Positions 1 through 8,262 of a DNA stretch of 19,055 nt are shown one piece after another; the stretch's first letter is position 1, and the number at the start of each line of letters is the position of its first letter. This DNA comes from JAQGMJ01 sp036271855 (GTDB lineage: Bacteria > Pseudomonadota > Gammaproteobacteria > Burkholderiales > JAEUOS01): NCBI GenBank assembly GCA_036271855.1, contig DATAZV010000478.1, forward strand, positions 1-19,055. The letters are read 5' to 3'. The translations under genes were made by a program, and so were the position numbers. The notes under the pieces were generated by a model. That model was given only the letters and a program-made list of their open reading frames with translations, ran no database searches and was not told where the DNA came from.

Positions 1-2929
1 GCTGCTGCGCAGCACGCCGGTGCTGGCCTTTGGCGCCGTGACGGCCATCGCCGTGCTGGCGACCCTGGCCAGCGAGACGCCTCGGATCGCGTTTTTCGGC
101 GACTACTTCCGCCGCGAGGGCCTGGTCTCCTGGCTGATCTACGCGGCGCTGTTTGCCGGGCTGACGCTGTGCCTGCGCCGCCAGGAGCAGATGGAGCGCC
201 TGCTCGACGTGCTGCTGCTGGCCACCCTGCCGCCCTGCATCTACGCGGTGATGCAGCGCTACGGCTTCGATTTTTTTCTCACCGAAGGCCTGGCCGTGGG
301 AACCAGCGCGGCGCGCCCCGGCGGCACCATGGGCAACCCGACCTTCCTGGCTTCGATGCTGCTGCTGGTGATTCCGCTGGCGCTGGCGCGGGCGATCGGC
401 GCCGGCCCGGGATGGAAGCAGCGCGTGCTCTGGCTGGCGGTGCTGGCCCTGCAGATCGTAGCCGCCGTATTGACGCAGAGCCGCGGCCCGCTGATCGGCC
501 TGGCCGTCGCGCTGTTCGTGCTGCTGCTGCTGCTGGGCGCGCAGGCGCGGGCGCGCGGCCTGGTGCTGGCGGCCTTCGGCATCATGCTGGCAGGCGCGCT
601 GGCGCTGGCGCTGATCAACTTCGTGCCGGCGCTGGCGCAGAGTGTGAATGGCACGCCATTGCAGCGCTTCGTCTTCACCGGCGCCGACCTGACCACCGAT
701 TCGCGCGTCGGCATCTGGCGCGCCGGGGTCGATTCCTTCACCCATGCGCCGTGGTGGCGGCAGTGGATCGGCTATGGCCCGGACGCCGCCAGCTTCAACT
801 ATTACAACTGGATGCCGGCCTATGTGCAGCGCATCGAGGGTTACAGCGAATCGATCGACCGCCTGCACAGCGATTTTCTCGAGACCCTGCTGTCCTTCGG
901 CCTGCTCGGCCTGCTGGCGCAGATAAGCTTGTTCAGCGCGCTGGTATGGAGCGCCGCGCAACGCCTGCTGCCCTTGCCCGGCGCGGAGACGCGCCGGCGC
1001 CCCGCCTGGGTCGCTTACGCCGCCTGGGTCGCCCTCGGTGCGGCGGCAGGCGCCTTGCTCGCTTACGTCGGCGGTGCCAGCATCGGCGTGTTGCCGGTGG
1101 GCGCCGGCGCGGGCCTGGGGGGCGCCTGGGTGCTGTTTATCGCCTGGCGCGCCTGGCGCCACGTCAGGGCCGCCAATACCGGAGAAAGCGGCGCCACCCG
1201 CGGCGAAGCCCTGCTGATCGCCGCCATGGTGAGCGCGCTGATCGGCTCCTGGGCGGAAACCCAGGTCGGCGTGCCGACCATCGCCACGCGGGCGCTGGTG
1301 GCGGCGTTTGCCGCCCTGATTCCCCTGACCGTGCATGCCGCCTGGCGCCAGCCGGCGGCGCCGGCGCCGGTATCGCCCGAACCGGCCGCGCCGGCAGTCG
1401 CCGCCGCCCGCAAGGGCCGCAAGAAGCAGGCGGCGGCGCACGGCACTCCCGTCGCTGCCGCGGCGCTGCCGGCCACTCCGTCCTGGTATCCGGTGCTCGG
1501 CTGGGCCGCCTGCCTGGCGCTGATCATCAGCGTCGCGGATTTTTACCCACCGCTTTCCGGCACGCGCATGCTGGCGCCCTCGATGCTGCGCCTGCCGCTG
1601 ATCATCTGGCCGCAGCTGCTGACGGTGCTGGCGGCGTTTTTCATCGCCCAGTACGAAGCGGCGCGCAACGGCACCAGCCGCCTGCAGGCACTGACGCGCT
1701 TCCTGCTCTGGAGCGTGCCCGGGCCGCTGCTGTTCGCCATCGTCTATGCCGAGCTGGCCAGCGGCATCGACAACGCGCCCAACGAGGTGCTGCGCGAGCG
1801 CATCGCGGCGCTCACCACCTTCTGCTTCGCCGTCTACGCGCTGATGCCGGCCTTGCTGGCCGTTGCGCTCTATTGGGGCAATCGCGGCACGGCCGACGCG
1901 ACGCGACGCGCCGGCATCGGCGGCGTCGCCGCGCTGGCGGCAGCGGCAGCTTTCTGCGTGCTTACCTTTTTCGGCGCACGCACCGATTTCAGCGCCGACG
2001 TCGGCGCCAAGCTAGCGGCGTGGGCGCAAAGCCGCGGCCAGTATGCGGCGGCGGCGGAATTTTTGCGCGACTCGATGGGCATGATGCCGCAGGAGCGGCG
2101 CTTCGCCGGCTCCTATGCCGCGCGCCTGATCGAAGCCGCCGCCGCCGACATCGGGCACATCGCCGGCCAGCCGGCCGCCGCGGCCGAGGTGCTGGGAAAA
2201 CTCACCGCCGCCGAGCAGGCGCTGGCGCGCGCTCATGAGCTGGCACCGCGCGACCCGTGGATCACTTTTTCCTACGCCAACGTGCACCAGTTCATTTGCC
2301 TGCGCGCACTCAGCGACGTCGTGTCGCCCGCGCAACGCCAGCAACACATCGAAGCGGCGCGCAAGTACATCGCGCTGGCGCATCAGCAGTTTCCGGGGCA
2401 CCCGTGGATCCTGCGCAACTGGGCGCAACTGGAATTCGACCAGGGCAACCGTGCGCTGGCCTATGCCAAGGTCGAGGAGATGGAAAAGCTCGACCCGCGC
2501 AACCTGGGCGCCTATGCGGAATGGCTCAAGCTCACGCGCATGGATAACAATTCGGCCCTGGCCTATGCCGCGGTGCGCCGCGGCTTGGGCGTGATGCCGC
2601 CGGGCTCCAACGAGGCGGCGACGCTGCTGCAGATGCTGATCGACATTCCGCGCGAAGCCGGCAACGTTCGCGGCGCGCTGGCCGGCGCCCAGGAGTACAC
2701 CGCCACCCAGCCCGGCCGCATCGGCGCCTGGCGCCAGCTGGCCGAGCTCTACGCCATCAATCGCCAGCCTGAACTGGCGCTGTCCAATGCGCAGGCGGTG
2801 CTGGAGCGCTTCGCCGGGGCGCAGCTAAGCCCCCAGGGCGCGAAAGACTATGCGGCCTTGCAGGATCTGGTGAAGCGTTTCGCCATTGGCAATGCGCCAG
2901 GGAGCGCCGCGCCGGCACCGGCCAGATAG
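1..2929 (+). CDS. O-antigen ligase-like polytopic membrane protein with C-terminal repeat domain (5' partial)
   Basis: The frame is open to the window edge, so the true start lies upstream; the GTG at 20 is only the first possible start inside the window. The visible protein is about 975 residues. The first ~440 residues are hydrophobic segments typical of the Wzy/WaaL/PglL superfamily: NPTFLASM near residue 110, QSRGPLIGL near 150, and the family's large loop at about 225-290 containing DSRVGIW, GYGPD and RLHSDFLE. An Ala/Pro/Lys-rich linker follows (about 443-487), then a second group of membrane segments to about 680, then a soluble alpha-helical C-terminus resembling tetratricopeptide repeats. 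Family members transfer or polymerise lipid-linked glycans at the periplasmic face of the inner membrane; the acceptor here cannot be told. It ends 70 bp before hemA and is probably unrelated to it. Family call is firm, exact role (O-antigen ligase, polymerase or pilin glycosylation) is not. Confidence 0.75.
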   Translation, partial: LLRSTPVLAFGAVTAIAVLATLASETPRIAFFGDYFRREGLVSWLIYAALFAGLTLCLRRQEQMERLLDVLLLATLPPCIYAVMQRYGFDFFLTEGLAVGTSAARPGGTMGNPTFLASMLLLVIPLALARAIGAGPGWKQRVLWLAVLALQIVAAVLTQSRGPLIGLAVALFVLLLLLGAQARARGLVLAAFGIMLAGALALALINFVPALAQSVNGTPLQRFVFTGADLTTDSRVGIWRAGVDSFTHAPWWRQWIGYGPDAASFNYYNWMPAYVQRIEGYSESIDRLHSDFLETLLSFGLLGLLAQISLFSALVWSAAQRLLPLPGAETRRRPAWVAYAAWVALGAAAGALLAYVGGASIGVLPVGAGAGLGGAWVLFIAWRAWRHVRAANTGESGATRGEALLIAAMVSALIGSWAETQVGVPTIATRALVAAFAALIPLTVHAAWRQPAAPAPVSPEPAAPAVAAARKGRKKQAAAHGTPVAAAALPATPSWYPVLGWAACLALIISVADFYPPLSGTRMLAPSMLRLPLIIWPQLLTVLAAFFIAQYEAARNGTSRLQALTRFLLWSVPGPLLFAIVYAELASGIDNAPNEVLRERIAALTTFCFAVYALMPALLAVALYWGNRGTADATRRAGIGGVAALAAAAAFCVLTFFGARTDFSADVGAKLAAWAQSRGQYAAAAEFLRDSMGMMPQERRFAGSYAARLIEAAAADIGHIAGQPAAAAEVLGKLTAAEQALARAHELAPRDPWITFSYANVHQFICLRALSDVVSPAQRQQHIEAARKYIALAHQQFPGHPWILRNWAQLEFDQGNRALAYAKVEEMEKLDPRNLGAYAEWLKLTRMDNNSALAYAAVRRGLGVMPPGSNEAATLLQMLIDIPREAGNVRGALAGAQEYTATQPGRIGAWRQLAELYAINRQPELALSNAQAVLERFAGAQLSPQGAKDYAALQDLVKRFAIGNAPGSAAPAPAR

Positions 2930-2960
2930 CCCGCGCCGGGCGCGATCGCCGCGCAGGATT

Positions 2961-2966
2961 TATAAT
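2961..2966 (+). promoter_or_regulatory. Candidate -10 box of the hemA promoter
   Basis: A perfect TATAAT lies 33 bases before the hemA ATG in the 70-bp gap after the upstream gene. No good TTGACA-like hexamer is present 16-18 bases upstream (the sequence there is G/C only), so this would be a promoter with a weak -35. The call rests on the -10 hexamer and its position alone. Confidence 0.45.
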
Positions 2967-2999
2967 GGTGGGTTATCTTTCCCAGGTTCCGGGTTTCTC

Positions 3000-4250
3000 A
3001 TGCATCTCGCCGCTTTCGGCCTCAACCACCAGACCGCGCCCCTGCAGTTGCGCGAGCGGGTGGTATTCGGCGTCGAGAGCGTGCATGCGGCGCTGAAGGA
3101 ATTCCTCGAACGGCGCTACGCACGCGAGGCGGCGATTCTTTCGACCTGCAACCGCACCGAGATCTACTGCGCGGCCGACGACCGCAACGCCCTGCCGGAA
3201 GCAGTGCGCTGGCTGGCCGATTACCACCACATCGACCCCGGCAGCCTGGCCCCCCATCTCTACACCCTGGACGCCGAGAGCGCCGTGCGCCATGCCTTCC
3301 GCGTCGCCGCCGGCCTGGATTCGATGGTGCTGGGCGAGCCGCAGATTCTCGGGCAGATGAAGGAAGCCGCCAAAAGCGCCGAGAACGCCGGTGCCATGGG
3401 CACTTACCTGCACCAGTTGTTCCAGCGCTCTTTCGCTGTGGCCAAGGAAGTGCGCAGCACCACCGCCATCGGCGCGCAATCGGTATCGATGGCCGCCGCC
3501 GCGGTGCGCCTGGCCGAGCGCATCTTCCCCAGCCTGCCGGAAACCAATGTGCTGCTGATCGGCGCGGGCGAGATGATCGAACTCACCGCCACCCACTTCG
3601 CCGCGCAAAGCCCGAAGTCGATTACGGTGGCCAACCGCACCCTGGAACGCGCGCAGGGTCTGGCCAGCCGTTTCATGGGCAACGCCATGCGCTTGGGCGA
3701 CCTGCCGAACGAACTGGCGAAATTCGACATCGTGATTTCCTGCACCGCCAGCTCGCTGCCGCTGGTGGGCAAGGGCCTGATCGAGCGCGCCCTGAAAATC
3801 CGCCGCCGCAAACCGATGTTCATGGTCGACCTGGCGGTACCGCGCGACATCGAACCCGAAGCCGGCCAGCTCGACGACGTCTATCTTTACACTGTCGATG
3901 ACCTGGGCGAGCTGGTACAGGAAGGCATGGAAGCACGCCGCGGCGCGGTGGATCAGGCCGAGGCGATCATCGACACGCGGGTGCAGGGCTTCATGCACTG
4001 GCTCAAGGCGCGCGAGTCCAGCCCGCTGATCCGCCGCTTGCGCGACCAGGCCGAACTGGCGCGCGCCGCCGAGCTGGATCGCGCGCTGAAAAACATCGAG
4101 GCCGGCCGCGATCCGCGCGAAGTGCTGGAGCACCTGAGCCGCGCGCTGACCAACAAGCTGCTGCACAACCCCACCGCGGCGCTGAACCAGGCGGCCGAAG
4201 GCGAGCGTGAGCAGATCGCCGCGCTGGTGCAGTCGCTCTATAAGCTTTAG
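3000..4250 (+). CDS. hemA: Glutamyl-tRNA reductase
   Basis: Reduces glutamyl-tRNA(Glu) with NADPH to glutamate-1-semialdehyde, the first committed step of C5-pathway tetrapyrrole synthesis, in the cytoplasm. The 416-residue product has the family's usual length. The N-terminal catalytic domain starts FGLNHQTAP and carries the nucleophile Cys50 in STCNRTEIYC; the NADPH domain has LIGAGEM near residue 185; the helical dimerisation domain ends with the usual SLYKL tail. The start at 3000 (MHLAAFGLNHQ) is chosen by alignment with the family; the frame is open back to 2886 but that extension overlaps the upstream gene and is Arg/Pro-rich. prfA follows after 96 bp, the common hemA-prfA-prmC order of proteobacteria. 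Confidence 0.97.
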   Translation: MHLAAFGLNHQTAPLQLRERVVFGVESVHAALKEFLERRYAREAAILSTCNRTEIYCAADDRNALPEAVRWLADYHHIDPGSLAPHLYTLDAESAVRHAFRVAAGLDSMVLGEPQILGQMKEAAKSAENAGAMGTYLHQLFQRSFAVAKEVRSTTAIGAQSVSMAAAAVRLAERIFPSLPETNVLLIGAGEMIELTATHFAAQSPKSITVANRTLERAQGLASRFMGNAMRLGDLPNELAKFDIVISCTASSLPLVGKGLIERALKIRRRKPMFMVDLAVPRDIEPEAGQLDDVYLYTVDDLGELVQEGMEARRGAVDQAEAIIDTRVQGFMHWLKARESSPLIRRLRDQAELARAAELDRALKNIEAGRDPREVLEHLSRALTNKLLHNPTAALNQAAEGEREQIAALVQSLYKL

Positions 4251-4346
4251 CTGCCGGCAGCCGAGGGGGCAACCCCTTCCGCCGCCGCGCCGGCCGCGCG
4301 TGCACATGCACCCGCTGCCCCCCCTTTTTAGATTGACCGCGCCCCT
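4251..4346 (+). other. hemA-prfA intergenic spacer with small hairpins
   Basis: The spacer begins with the 10-bp palindrome CTGCCGGCAG (4251-4260), directly after the hemA stop. A five-pair stem AGGGG/CCCCT with a GCAA tetraloop follows at 4264-4277. A C-run then T-run (about 4317-4329) lies just before prfA but no strong stem abuts it, so an intrinsic terminator is not supported. No convincing promoter is seen; prfA is probably read through from hemA. Confidence 0.3.
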
Positions 4347-5429
4347 ATGAAACCCAGCATGGCCGCCAAGCTCGCGCAACTCGCGGCCCGGCTCACCGAA
4401 CTCGACGCCCTGCTTTCCAGCGAACAGGCGACGCGCGACATGGACGCCTATCGCAAGGCCACTCGCGAGCATGCCGAGCTGACGCCGGTGGTGGAACTGT
4501 TCAACCGCCACCAGAAGCGCGAAGCCGATATCACCGACGCGCAGGAAATGCTGGCCGATGCGGAGATGAAGTCCTTCGCGGAAGATGAAATCCGCACCGC
4601 GCGGGAGGACCTGGTCGCGCTGGAAAAGGACCTGGAACGCGCCCTTCTGCCGAAGGATCCCAACGACGACAAGAACATTTTCCTGGAAATCCGCGCCGGC
4701 ACCGGCGGCGACGAGTCGGCGCTGTTCGCCGGCGCCCTGTTCCGCATGTACACGCGCTATGCCGAGCGCAACCGCTGGCAGGTGGAGATCGTCTCCGAAA
4801 GCCAGTCGGAACTAGGCGGCTACAAGGAAATGATCGTCCGCCTGATCGGCCAGGGCGCGTATTCACGCCTGAAGTTCGAGTCCGGCGGGCATCGGGTGCA
4901 GCGCGTGCCGGAAACCGAATCGCAGGGGCGCATCCACACCTCCGCCTGCACGGTGGCGGTGATGCCGGAGGCCGACGAGGTGAGCGACGTGGTGATCCGC
5001 CCGGAAGACATCCGCATCGACGTATATAGAGCCTCGGGCGCCGGCGGCCAGCACGTCAACAAGACCGAGTCGGCGGTGCGCATCACCCACCTGCCCACCG
5101 GCATCGTCTCCGAATGCCAGGACGGCCGCTCGCAACACCAGAACAAGGACCGCGCGATGGCGGTGCTGATGGCTCGCATCAAGGACAAGGAATTGCGCGA
5201 GGCGCAGGCGAAGGAGGCGTCGATGCGCAAATCGCTGGTGGGTTCCGGCGACCGCTCCGAGCGCATCCGCACCTATAACTTTCCGCAGGGCCGGGTCACC
5301 GACCACCGCATCAACCTGACGCTATACAAGATCGCCGCCATCATGGACGGCGACCTCGACGAGCTCACCAATGCCCTGATGGCCGAGCACCAGGCGGAGC
5401 AACTGGCGGCATTGTCCGAAAGCCCCTAA
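4347..5429 (+). CDS. prfA: Peptide chain release factor 1
   Basis: Recognises UAA and UAG stop codons in the ribosomal A site and triggers peptidyl-tRNA hydrolysis. The 360-residue product matches the family's length. The stop-codon reading motif PxT is PET at 188-190, and the catalytic GGQ is at 233-235, the same numbering as in E. coli RF1. Gln235 is the residue methylated by PrmC, whose gene follows directly. The start at 4347 gives MKPSM, matching the E. coli MKPSI terminus; an internal ATG at 4359 is the only close alternative. RF1 rather than RF2 is supported by PET in place of SPF and by the absence of the RF2 programmed frameshift. Confidence 0.98.
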   Translation: MKPSMAAKLAQLAARLTELDALLSSEQATRDMDAYRKATREHAELTPVVELFNRHQKREADITDAQEMLADAEMKSFAEDEIRTAREDLVALEKDLERALLPKDPNDDKNIFLEIRAGTGGDESALFAGALFRMYTRYAERNRWQVEIVSESQSELGGYKEMIVRLIGQGAYSRLKFESGGHRVQRVPETESQGRIHTSACTVAVMPEADEVSDVVIRPEDIRIDVYRASGAGGQHVNKTESAVRITHLPTGIVSECQDGRSQHQNKDRAMAVLMARIKDKELREAQAKEASMRKSLVGSGDRSERIRTYNFPQGRVTDHRINLTLYKIAAIMDGDLDELTNALMAEHQAEQLAALSESP

Positions 5430-5438
5430 GGCATGGAG

Positions 5439-6275
5439 ATGCCGGCTGATCGCACTGTCGCGGCGCTGCTGGAAGGCGCCGGGTTCGATGCGCGCGAAGC
5501 GCGGCTGCTGCTGGCCGCGGCCACGGGCGTCGGCACCGCTCTGCTCGTTGCCTTTCCAGAACGCGAAGTCGAAGCGGCCGCTTCGCGGCGTTACCTCGAC
5601 ATGGCACAGCGCCGCCGCGCGGGCGAGCCAGTGGCCTACATTCTTGGCAGCCGCGAGTTTTACGGTCGCGAGTTCAGCGTCACGCCTGCCGTGCTGATCC
5701 CGCGCCCGGAAACCGAATTGCTGGTGGACCTGGGATTGGCGCGGATCGACCGGACAGCATCCGCAGTCGCGGTGCTCGACCTCGGCACGGGCAGCGGCGT
5801 GGTAGCACTCACCATCGCCTGTGAAGCGCAAAACGCGCATGTCACGGCAGTGGATGTTTCGCCGGCGGCGCTGACGGTGGCGCGCGGCAACCTGGAGCGC
5901 CTGGCGCTGCCGCGCTCGCCGCGCCTGCTGCAAAGCGACTGGTTCGCTTCCCTGGGAGATGCGCGTTTCGACCTGATCGTCGGCAACCCACCCTATGTCG
6001 CCGAAGGCGACGCCCACCTGGCGCGCGGCGACCTGCGCTTCGAGCCGCGCGGCGCGCTGGCGGCGGGCGCCGCCGGCCTGGACGCGATTACAAAAATAAC
6101 CTCACAGGCGCCGCGGTATCTCGCCCCCGGCGCCTGGCTCCTGCTCGAGCACGGTTACGACCAGGGCAGCGCCTGCCGCGCCCTGCTGACGGCGGCCGGA
6201 CTGCGCGAAGTGCAGACCTGGCCCGACCTGGCAGGGCTGGACCGGGTCAGCGGCGGGGTTGCCCCGCGCGCCTGA
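5439..6275 (+). CDS. prmC: Release factor glutamine N5-methyltransferase
   Basis: Methylates the glutamine of the GGQ motif in RF1 and RF2 using S-adenosylmethionine. The N-terminal helical domain is followed by a class I methyltransferase fold: IPRPETE before the fold, the SAM-binding LDLGTGSG, and the signature NPPY at about residues 183-186, which holds the target glutamine. The product is 278 residues, usual for the family. An ATG six bases upstream (5433) is in frame, but the Shine-Dalgarno-like AAGG at 5428-5431 is spaced correctly only for the ATG at 5439. The gene starts 9 bp after the prfA stop, so enzyme and substrate are co-expressed. The C-terminus (SGGVAPRA) is slightly degenerate against the usual family ending but no frameshift is evident. 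Confidence 0.95.
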   Translation: MPADRTVAALLEGAGFDAREARLLLAAATGVGTALLVAFPEREVEAAASRRYLDMAQRRRAGEPVAYILGSREFYGREFSVTPAVLIPRPETELLVDLGLARIDRTASAVAVLDLGTGSGVVALTIACEAQNAHVTAVDVSPAALTVARGNLERLALPRSPRLLQSDWFASLGDARFDLIVGNPPYVAEGDAHLARGDLRFEPRGALAAGAAGLDAITKITSQAPRYLAPGAWLLLEHGYDQGSACRALLTAAGLREVQTWPDLAGLDRVSGGVAPRA

Positions 6276-6336
6276 GGTCCGGTTGCCGAGGCGCGGATTC
6301 TGCCCTGGCGTCACCTTGCGCGGCGCGATTTTGCAG

Positions 6337-6360
6337 TACCATAGGCCTGAATTATGGTGC
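6337..6360 (+). repeat. Inverted repeat upstream of the FHA gene
   Basis: Arms ACCATA (6338-6343) and TATGGT (6353-6358) face each other across a 9-base spacer. The stem can extend outward by a G-U and a G-C pair to 8 pairs in RNA. It lies 60-80 bases before the FHA gene start in the 143-bp gap after prmC. It has no T tract, so it is not an intrinsic terminator; it could be an operator or a leader hairpin. No clear promoter is seen beside it. Confidence 0.35.
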
Positions 6361-6418
6361 GGAGCGGCTTGAAATCGCCGCCGGCGCCCCCATCACACCC
6401 TGGTCAGGGAGAAGCAAC

Positions 6419-6778
6419 ATGGCAAGACTGATTCTGAGCGTCGACGGCGTGGTGATCAAGGAATACACCATCGCCAAGGAACGCAGCACCATCGGACGCA
6501 AGGCGCATAACGACGTGCAGATCGAAGACACCTTCCTTTCCGGAGAGCACGCGGCGATCACCCAGATCGGCGCGGACTGCATCCTGGAAGACCTCGACAG
6601 CACCAACGGCACCGTGGTCAACGGCAAGCCGGTAAAGCGCCACCTGCTGAAGAGCAACGAGGTGATCGAGTTCGGCGACTACAAGATCAACTTTGTCGAC
6701 GAGACCGACTACACCGGCGAGAACTTTTTGTTTTCGCGCATGATCCGCACCAAGACCGTCAAACCGATCAACGAATAA
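6419..6778 (+). CDS. Small FHA-domain protein (phosphothreonine-binding)
   Basis: The 119-residue protein is essentially a lone forkhead-associated domain, a cytoplasmic module that binds phosphothreonine peptides. The expected signature is present: STIGR with Arg27, SGEH with Ser41 and His44, and STNGT with Asn63, followed by VNG and the strand EFGDYKINF. No kinase, secretion or enzyme domain is attached. A good ribosome binding site (GGGAGAAG) precedes the ATG. Such stand-alone FHA proteins act as adaptors for Ser/Thr kinase signalling or protein assembly, but no kinase or phosphatase gene is in the window, so the partner is unknown. It sits 24 bp before grxD, between it and prmC. The fold call is firm, the role is open. 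Confidence 0.88.
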   Translation: MARLILSVDGVVIKEYTIAKERSTIGRKAHNDVQIEDTFLSGEHAAITQIGADCILEDLDSTNGTVVNGKPVKRHLLKSNEVIEFGDYKINFVDETDYTGENFLFSRMIRTKTVKPINE

Positions 6779-6802
6779 CTTTTTATGACTCAAGAACTCA
6801 TC

Positions 6803-7114
6803 ATGGACACCCAGGAACGCATCCGTCAGACCGTGACCTCCAACCCGGTGGTGCTTTTCATGAAAGGTTCGCCGACCTTTCCGCAATGCGGCTTTTCCGC
6901 CAAGGCGATCCAGATCCTCAAGGCCTGCGGCGTCGACGCCCCCGCCACGGTGGACGTGCTGCAGGACGCCGAAGTGCGCCAGGGCATCAAGGAATTCGCC
7001 AACTGGCCGACCATTCCGCAACTGTATGTGAACGGCGAATTCGTCGGCGGCTCGGACATCATGATGGAGATGTACCAGTCGGGCGAACTGCAGCAGGTCC
7101 TGACGGGCAAGTAG
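6803..7114 (+). CDS. grxD: Monothiol glutaredoxin (Grx4/GrxD type)
   Basis: CGFS glutaredoxins bind and deliver [2Fe-2S] clusters with glutathione and BolA-type partners in the cytoplasm. The protein is one glutaredoxin domain with Lys21 in FMKGSP, the active site CGFS at 29-32, the cis-proline motif WPTIPQL and the GG(S)D glutathione-binding motif. The start at 6803 gives MDTQERI, in line with the family N-terminus and a 103-residue product; an in-frame ATG at 6785 would add six residues. Neither start has a strong Shine-Dalgarno sequence. It is probably co-transcribed with the FHA gene and ends at a strong terminator. Confidence 0.95.
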   Translation: MDTQERIRQTVTSNPVVLFMKGSPTFPQCGFSAKAIQILKACGVDAPATVDVLQDAEVRQGIKEFANWPTIPQLYVNGEFVGGSDIMMEMYQSGELQQVLTGK

Positions 7115-7132
7115 CACTGCTGCAGTTGCGCG

Positions 7133-7162
7133 AAAGGCCGCCTTTGAGCGGCCTTTTGTTTT
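7133..7162 (+). terminator. Rho-independent terminator after grxD
   Basis: A nine-pair perfect stem AAAGGCCGC (7133-7141) / GCGGCCTTT (7148-7156) with a six-base loop is followed by TTTTGTTTT. It begins 18 bp after the grxD stop and closes the housekeeping block before lrgA. Confidence 0.92.
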
Positions 7163-7177
7163 GACGGGAAGCAATCG

Positions 7178-7531
7178 ATGCTCAAGACCCTGACGGTGCT
7201 GTTGCTCTACCAGTTGGCAGGCGAGGCAGCCGCGCTGGCGCTTTCGCTGCCGGTGCCGGGGCCGCTGATCGGCATGCTGATGCTGCTGGCCACCCTGGTC
7301 GTGCGCGGCCAGGCGCCGGCCGAATTGCGCGAGGGGGCGACCCAGTTGCTGACCCACCTTTCGCTGCTGTTCGTCCCGGCGGGTGTGGGCATCATGGTGA
7401 ACTTCGCGCGCTTGCGCGACGAGGCCTGGCCGATTGCCGTCTCCCTGGTGCTATCGACCGCACTCACCATCGCTGTCACTTCGCTGGTGCTGGCGCGCTT
7501 CCGGCCGGCGGCGCCCGAAAAGGCGGCATGA
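7178..7531 (+). CDS. CidA/LrgA family membrane protein
   Basis: A 117-residue integral membrane protein with about four hydrophobic helices. The N-terminal half holds the family pattern PVPGPLIGM and the middle LFVPAGVGIM. CidA/LrgA proteins are the small, holin-like partner of a two-component membrane system with CidB/LrgB; they were linked to murein hydrolase control and cell lysis, and related pairs in Gram-positives transport pyruvate. The ATG at 7178 is preceded by GGGAAG. It overlaps the next gene by ATGA, so the two are translationally coupled. It starts only 16 bp after the upstream terminator, so its promoter is not obvious. Specific function here is unknown. Confidence 0.88.
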   Translation: MLKTLTVLLLYQLAGEAAALALSLPVPGPLIGMLMLLATLVVRGQAPAELREGATQLLTHLSLLFVPAGVGIMVNFARLRDEAWPIAVSLVLSTALTIAVTSLVLARFRPAAPEKAA

Positions 7532-8256
7532 TGGGCGCGCGCTTAAACGACATCTGGGTTTATCTCTCGACGACGCCGCTGATCGGGCTCACCCTCACCC
7601 TGGTTGCCTACCAGGCCGCCTACTGGCTGTACCAGCGCGCCAATTTCCATCCCCTGCTCAATCCGGTGGCGGTGACAGTGGCGCTGATCGTCACCGCCCT
7701 GCTGCTCACCCATACCCCCTATCAGACTTATTTTTCCGGCGCGCAGTTCATCCATTTCCTGCTCGGGCCGGCGACAGTGGCACTGGCGATCCCGCTGTAC
7801 GGCCAGATCGACAAGCTCAAGCGCGCCTGGCGTGGCGTGCTGCTGGCGCTCATTTGCGGCTCGGCCACCGCGGCCGGTAGCGCGGTGCTGATCGCCTGGA
7901 TGCTGGGGGCGACGGCCACGACGCTCAAGTCGCTGGCACCGAAGTCGGTGACCACGCCGATTGCCATGGGCATCGCGGAAAAAATCGGCGGCCTGCCTTC
8001 GCTCACCGCGGTGCTGGTGATGTGCACCGGCATCATCGGCGCAGGCCTGGGCAAGTACATTCTTGACGCGCTACGCATCCGCGACCATGCGGCGCGCGGC
8101 TTTGCCGTCGGCGTCGCCGCCCACGGCATCGGCACCGCGCGGGCCTTTCAGCTCAGCGAAGAAGCCGGCGCCTTCTCCGGCCTGGGCATGGGGCTGAATG
8201 CGGTGCTGACCGCGCTGATCGTGCCGCTGGCGCAGTGGGCCTTGAGCGCGCTATAG
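7528..8256 (+). CDS. CidB/LrgB family membrane protein
   Basis: A 242-residue polytopic inner-membrane protein, the large partner of the LrgA/CidA protein encoded just upstream. Family landmarks are NPVAVT near residue 45, FLLGPATVALAIPLY near 75, LAPKSVTTPIAMG near 140, and the C-terminal GIGTARAF. The same family includes the plastid glycolate/glycerate transporter PLGG1 and bacterial pyruvate carriers. The start overlaps the lrgA stop by 4 bases; a second ATG directly follows the first. It converges with the hydratase gene on the minus strand, 6 bp away. A 12-bp palindrome GCGCTATAGCGC (8248-8259) spans its stop codon. Confidence 0.9.
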   Translation: MMGARLNDIWVYLSTTPLIGLTLTLVAYQAAYWLYQRANFHPLLNPVAVTVALIVTALLLTHTPYQTYFSGAQFIHFLLGPATVALAIPLYGQIDKLKRAWRGVLLALICGSATAAGSAVLIAWMLGATATTLKSLAPKSVTTPIAMGIAEKIGGLPSLTAVLVMCTGIIGAGLGKYILDALRIRDHAARGFAVGVAAHGIGTARAFQLSEEAGAFSGLGMGLNAVLTALIVPLAQWALSAL

Positions 8257-8262
8257 CGCCTC

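Noticed and set aside
4264..4329. Possible terminator between hemA and prfA
   Set aside because: The GCAA-loop hairpin is 36 bases away from the short T run, and no stem directly precedes the T run.
2973..4511. 512-codon open frame on the minus strand across hemA and prfA
   Set aside because: It lies antisense to two unmistakable genes, has His/Gly/Arg-rich composition without any domain, and is explained by codon bias in GC-rich DNA.
8248..8259. Palindrome GCGCTATAGCGC at the lrgB stop as a convergent terminator
   Set aside because: Only four GC pairs around a TATA loop and no T tract; at most a chance palindrome or protein site.
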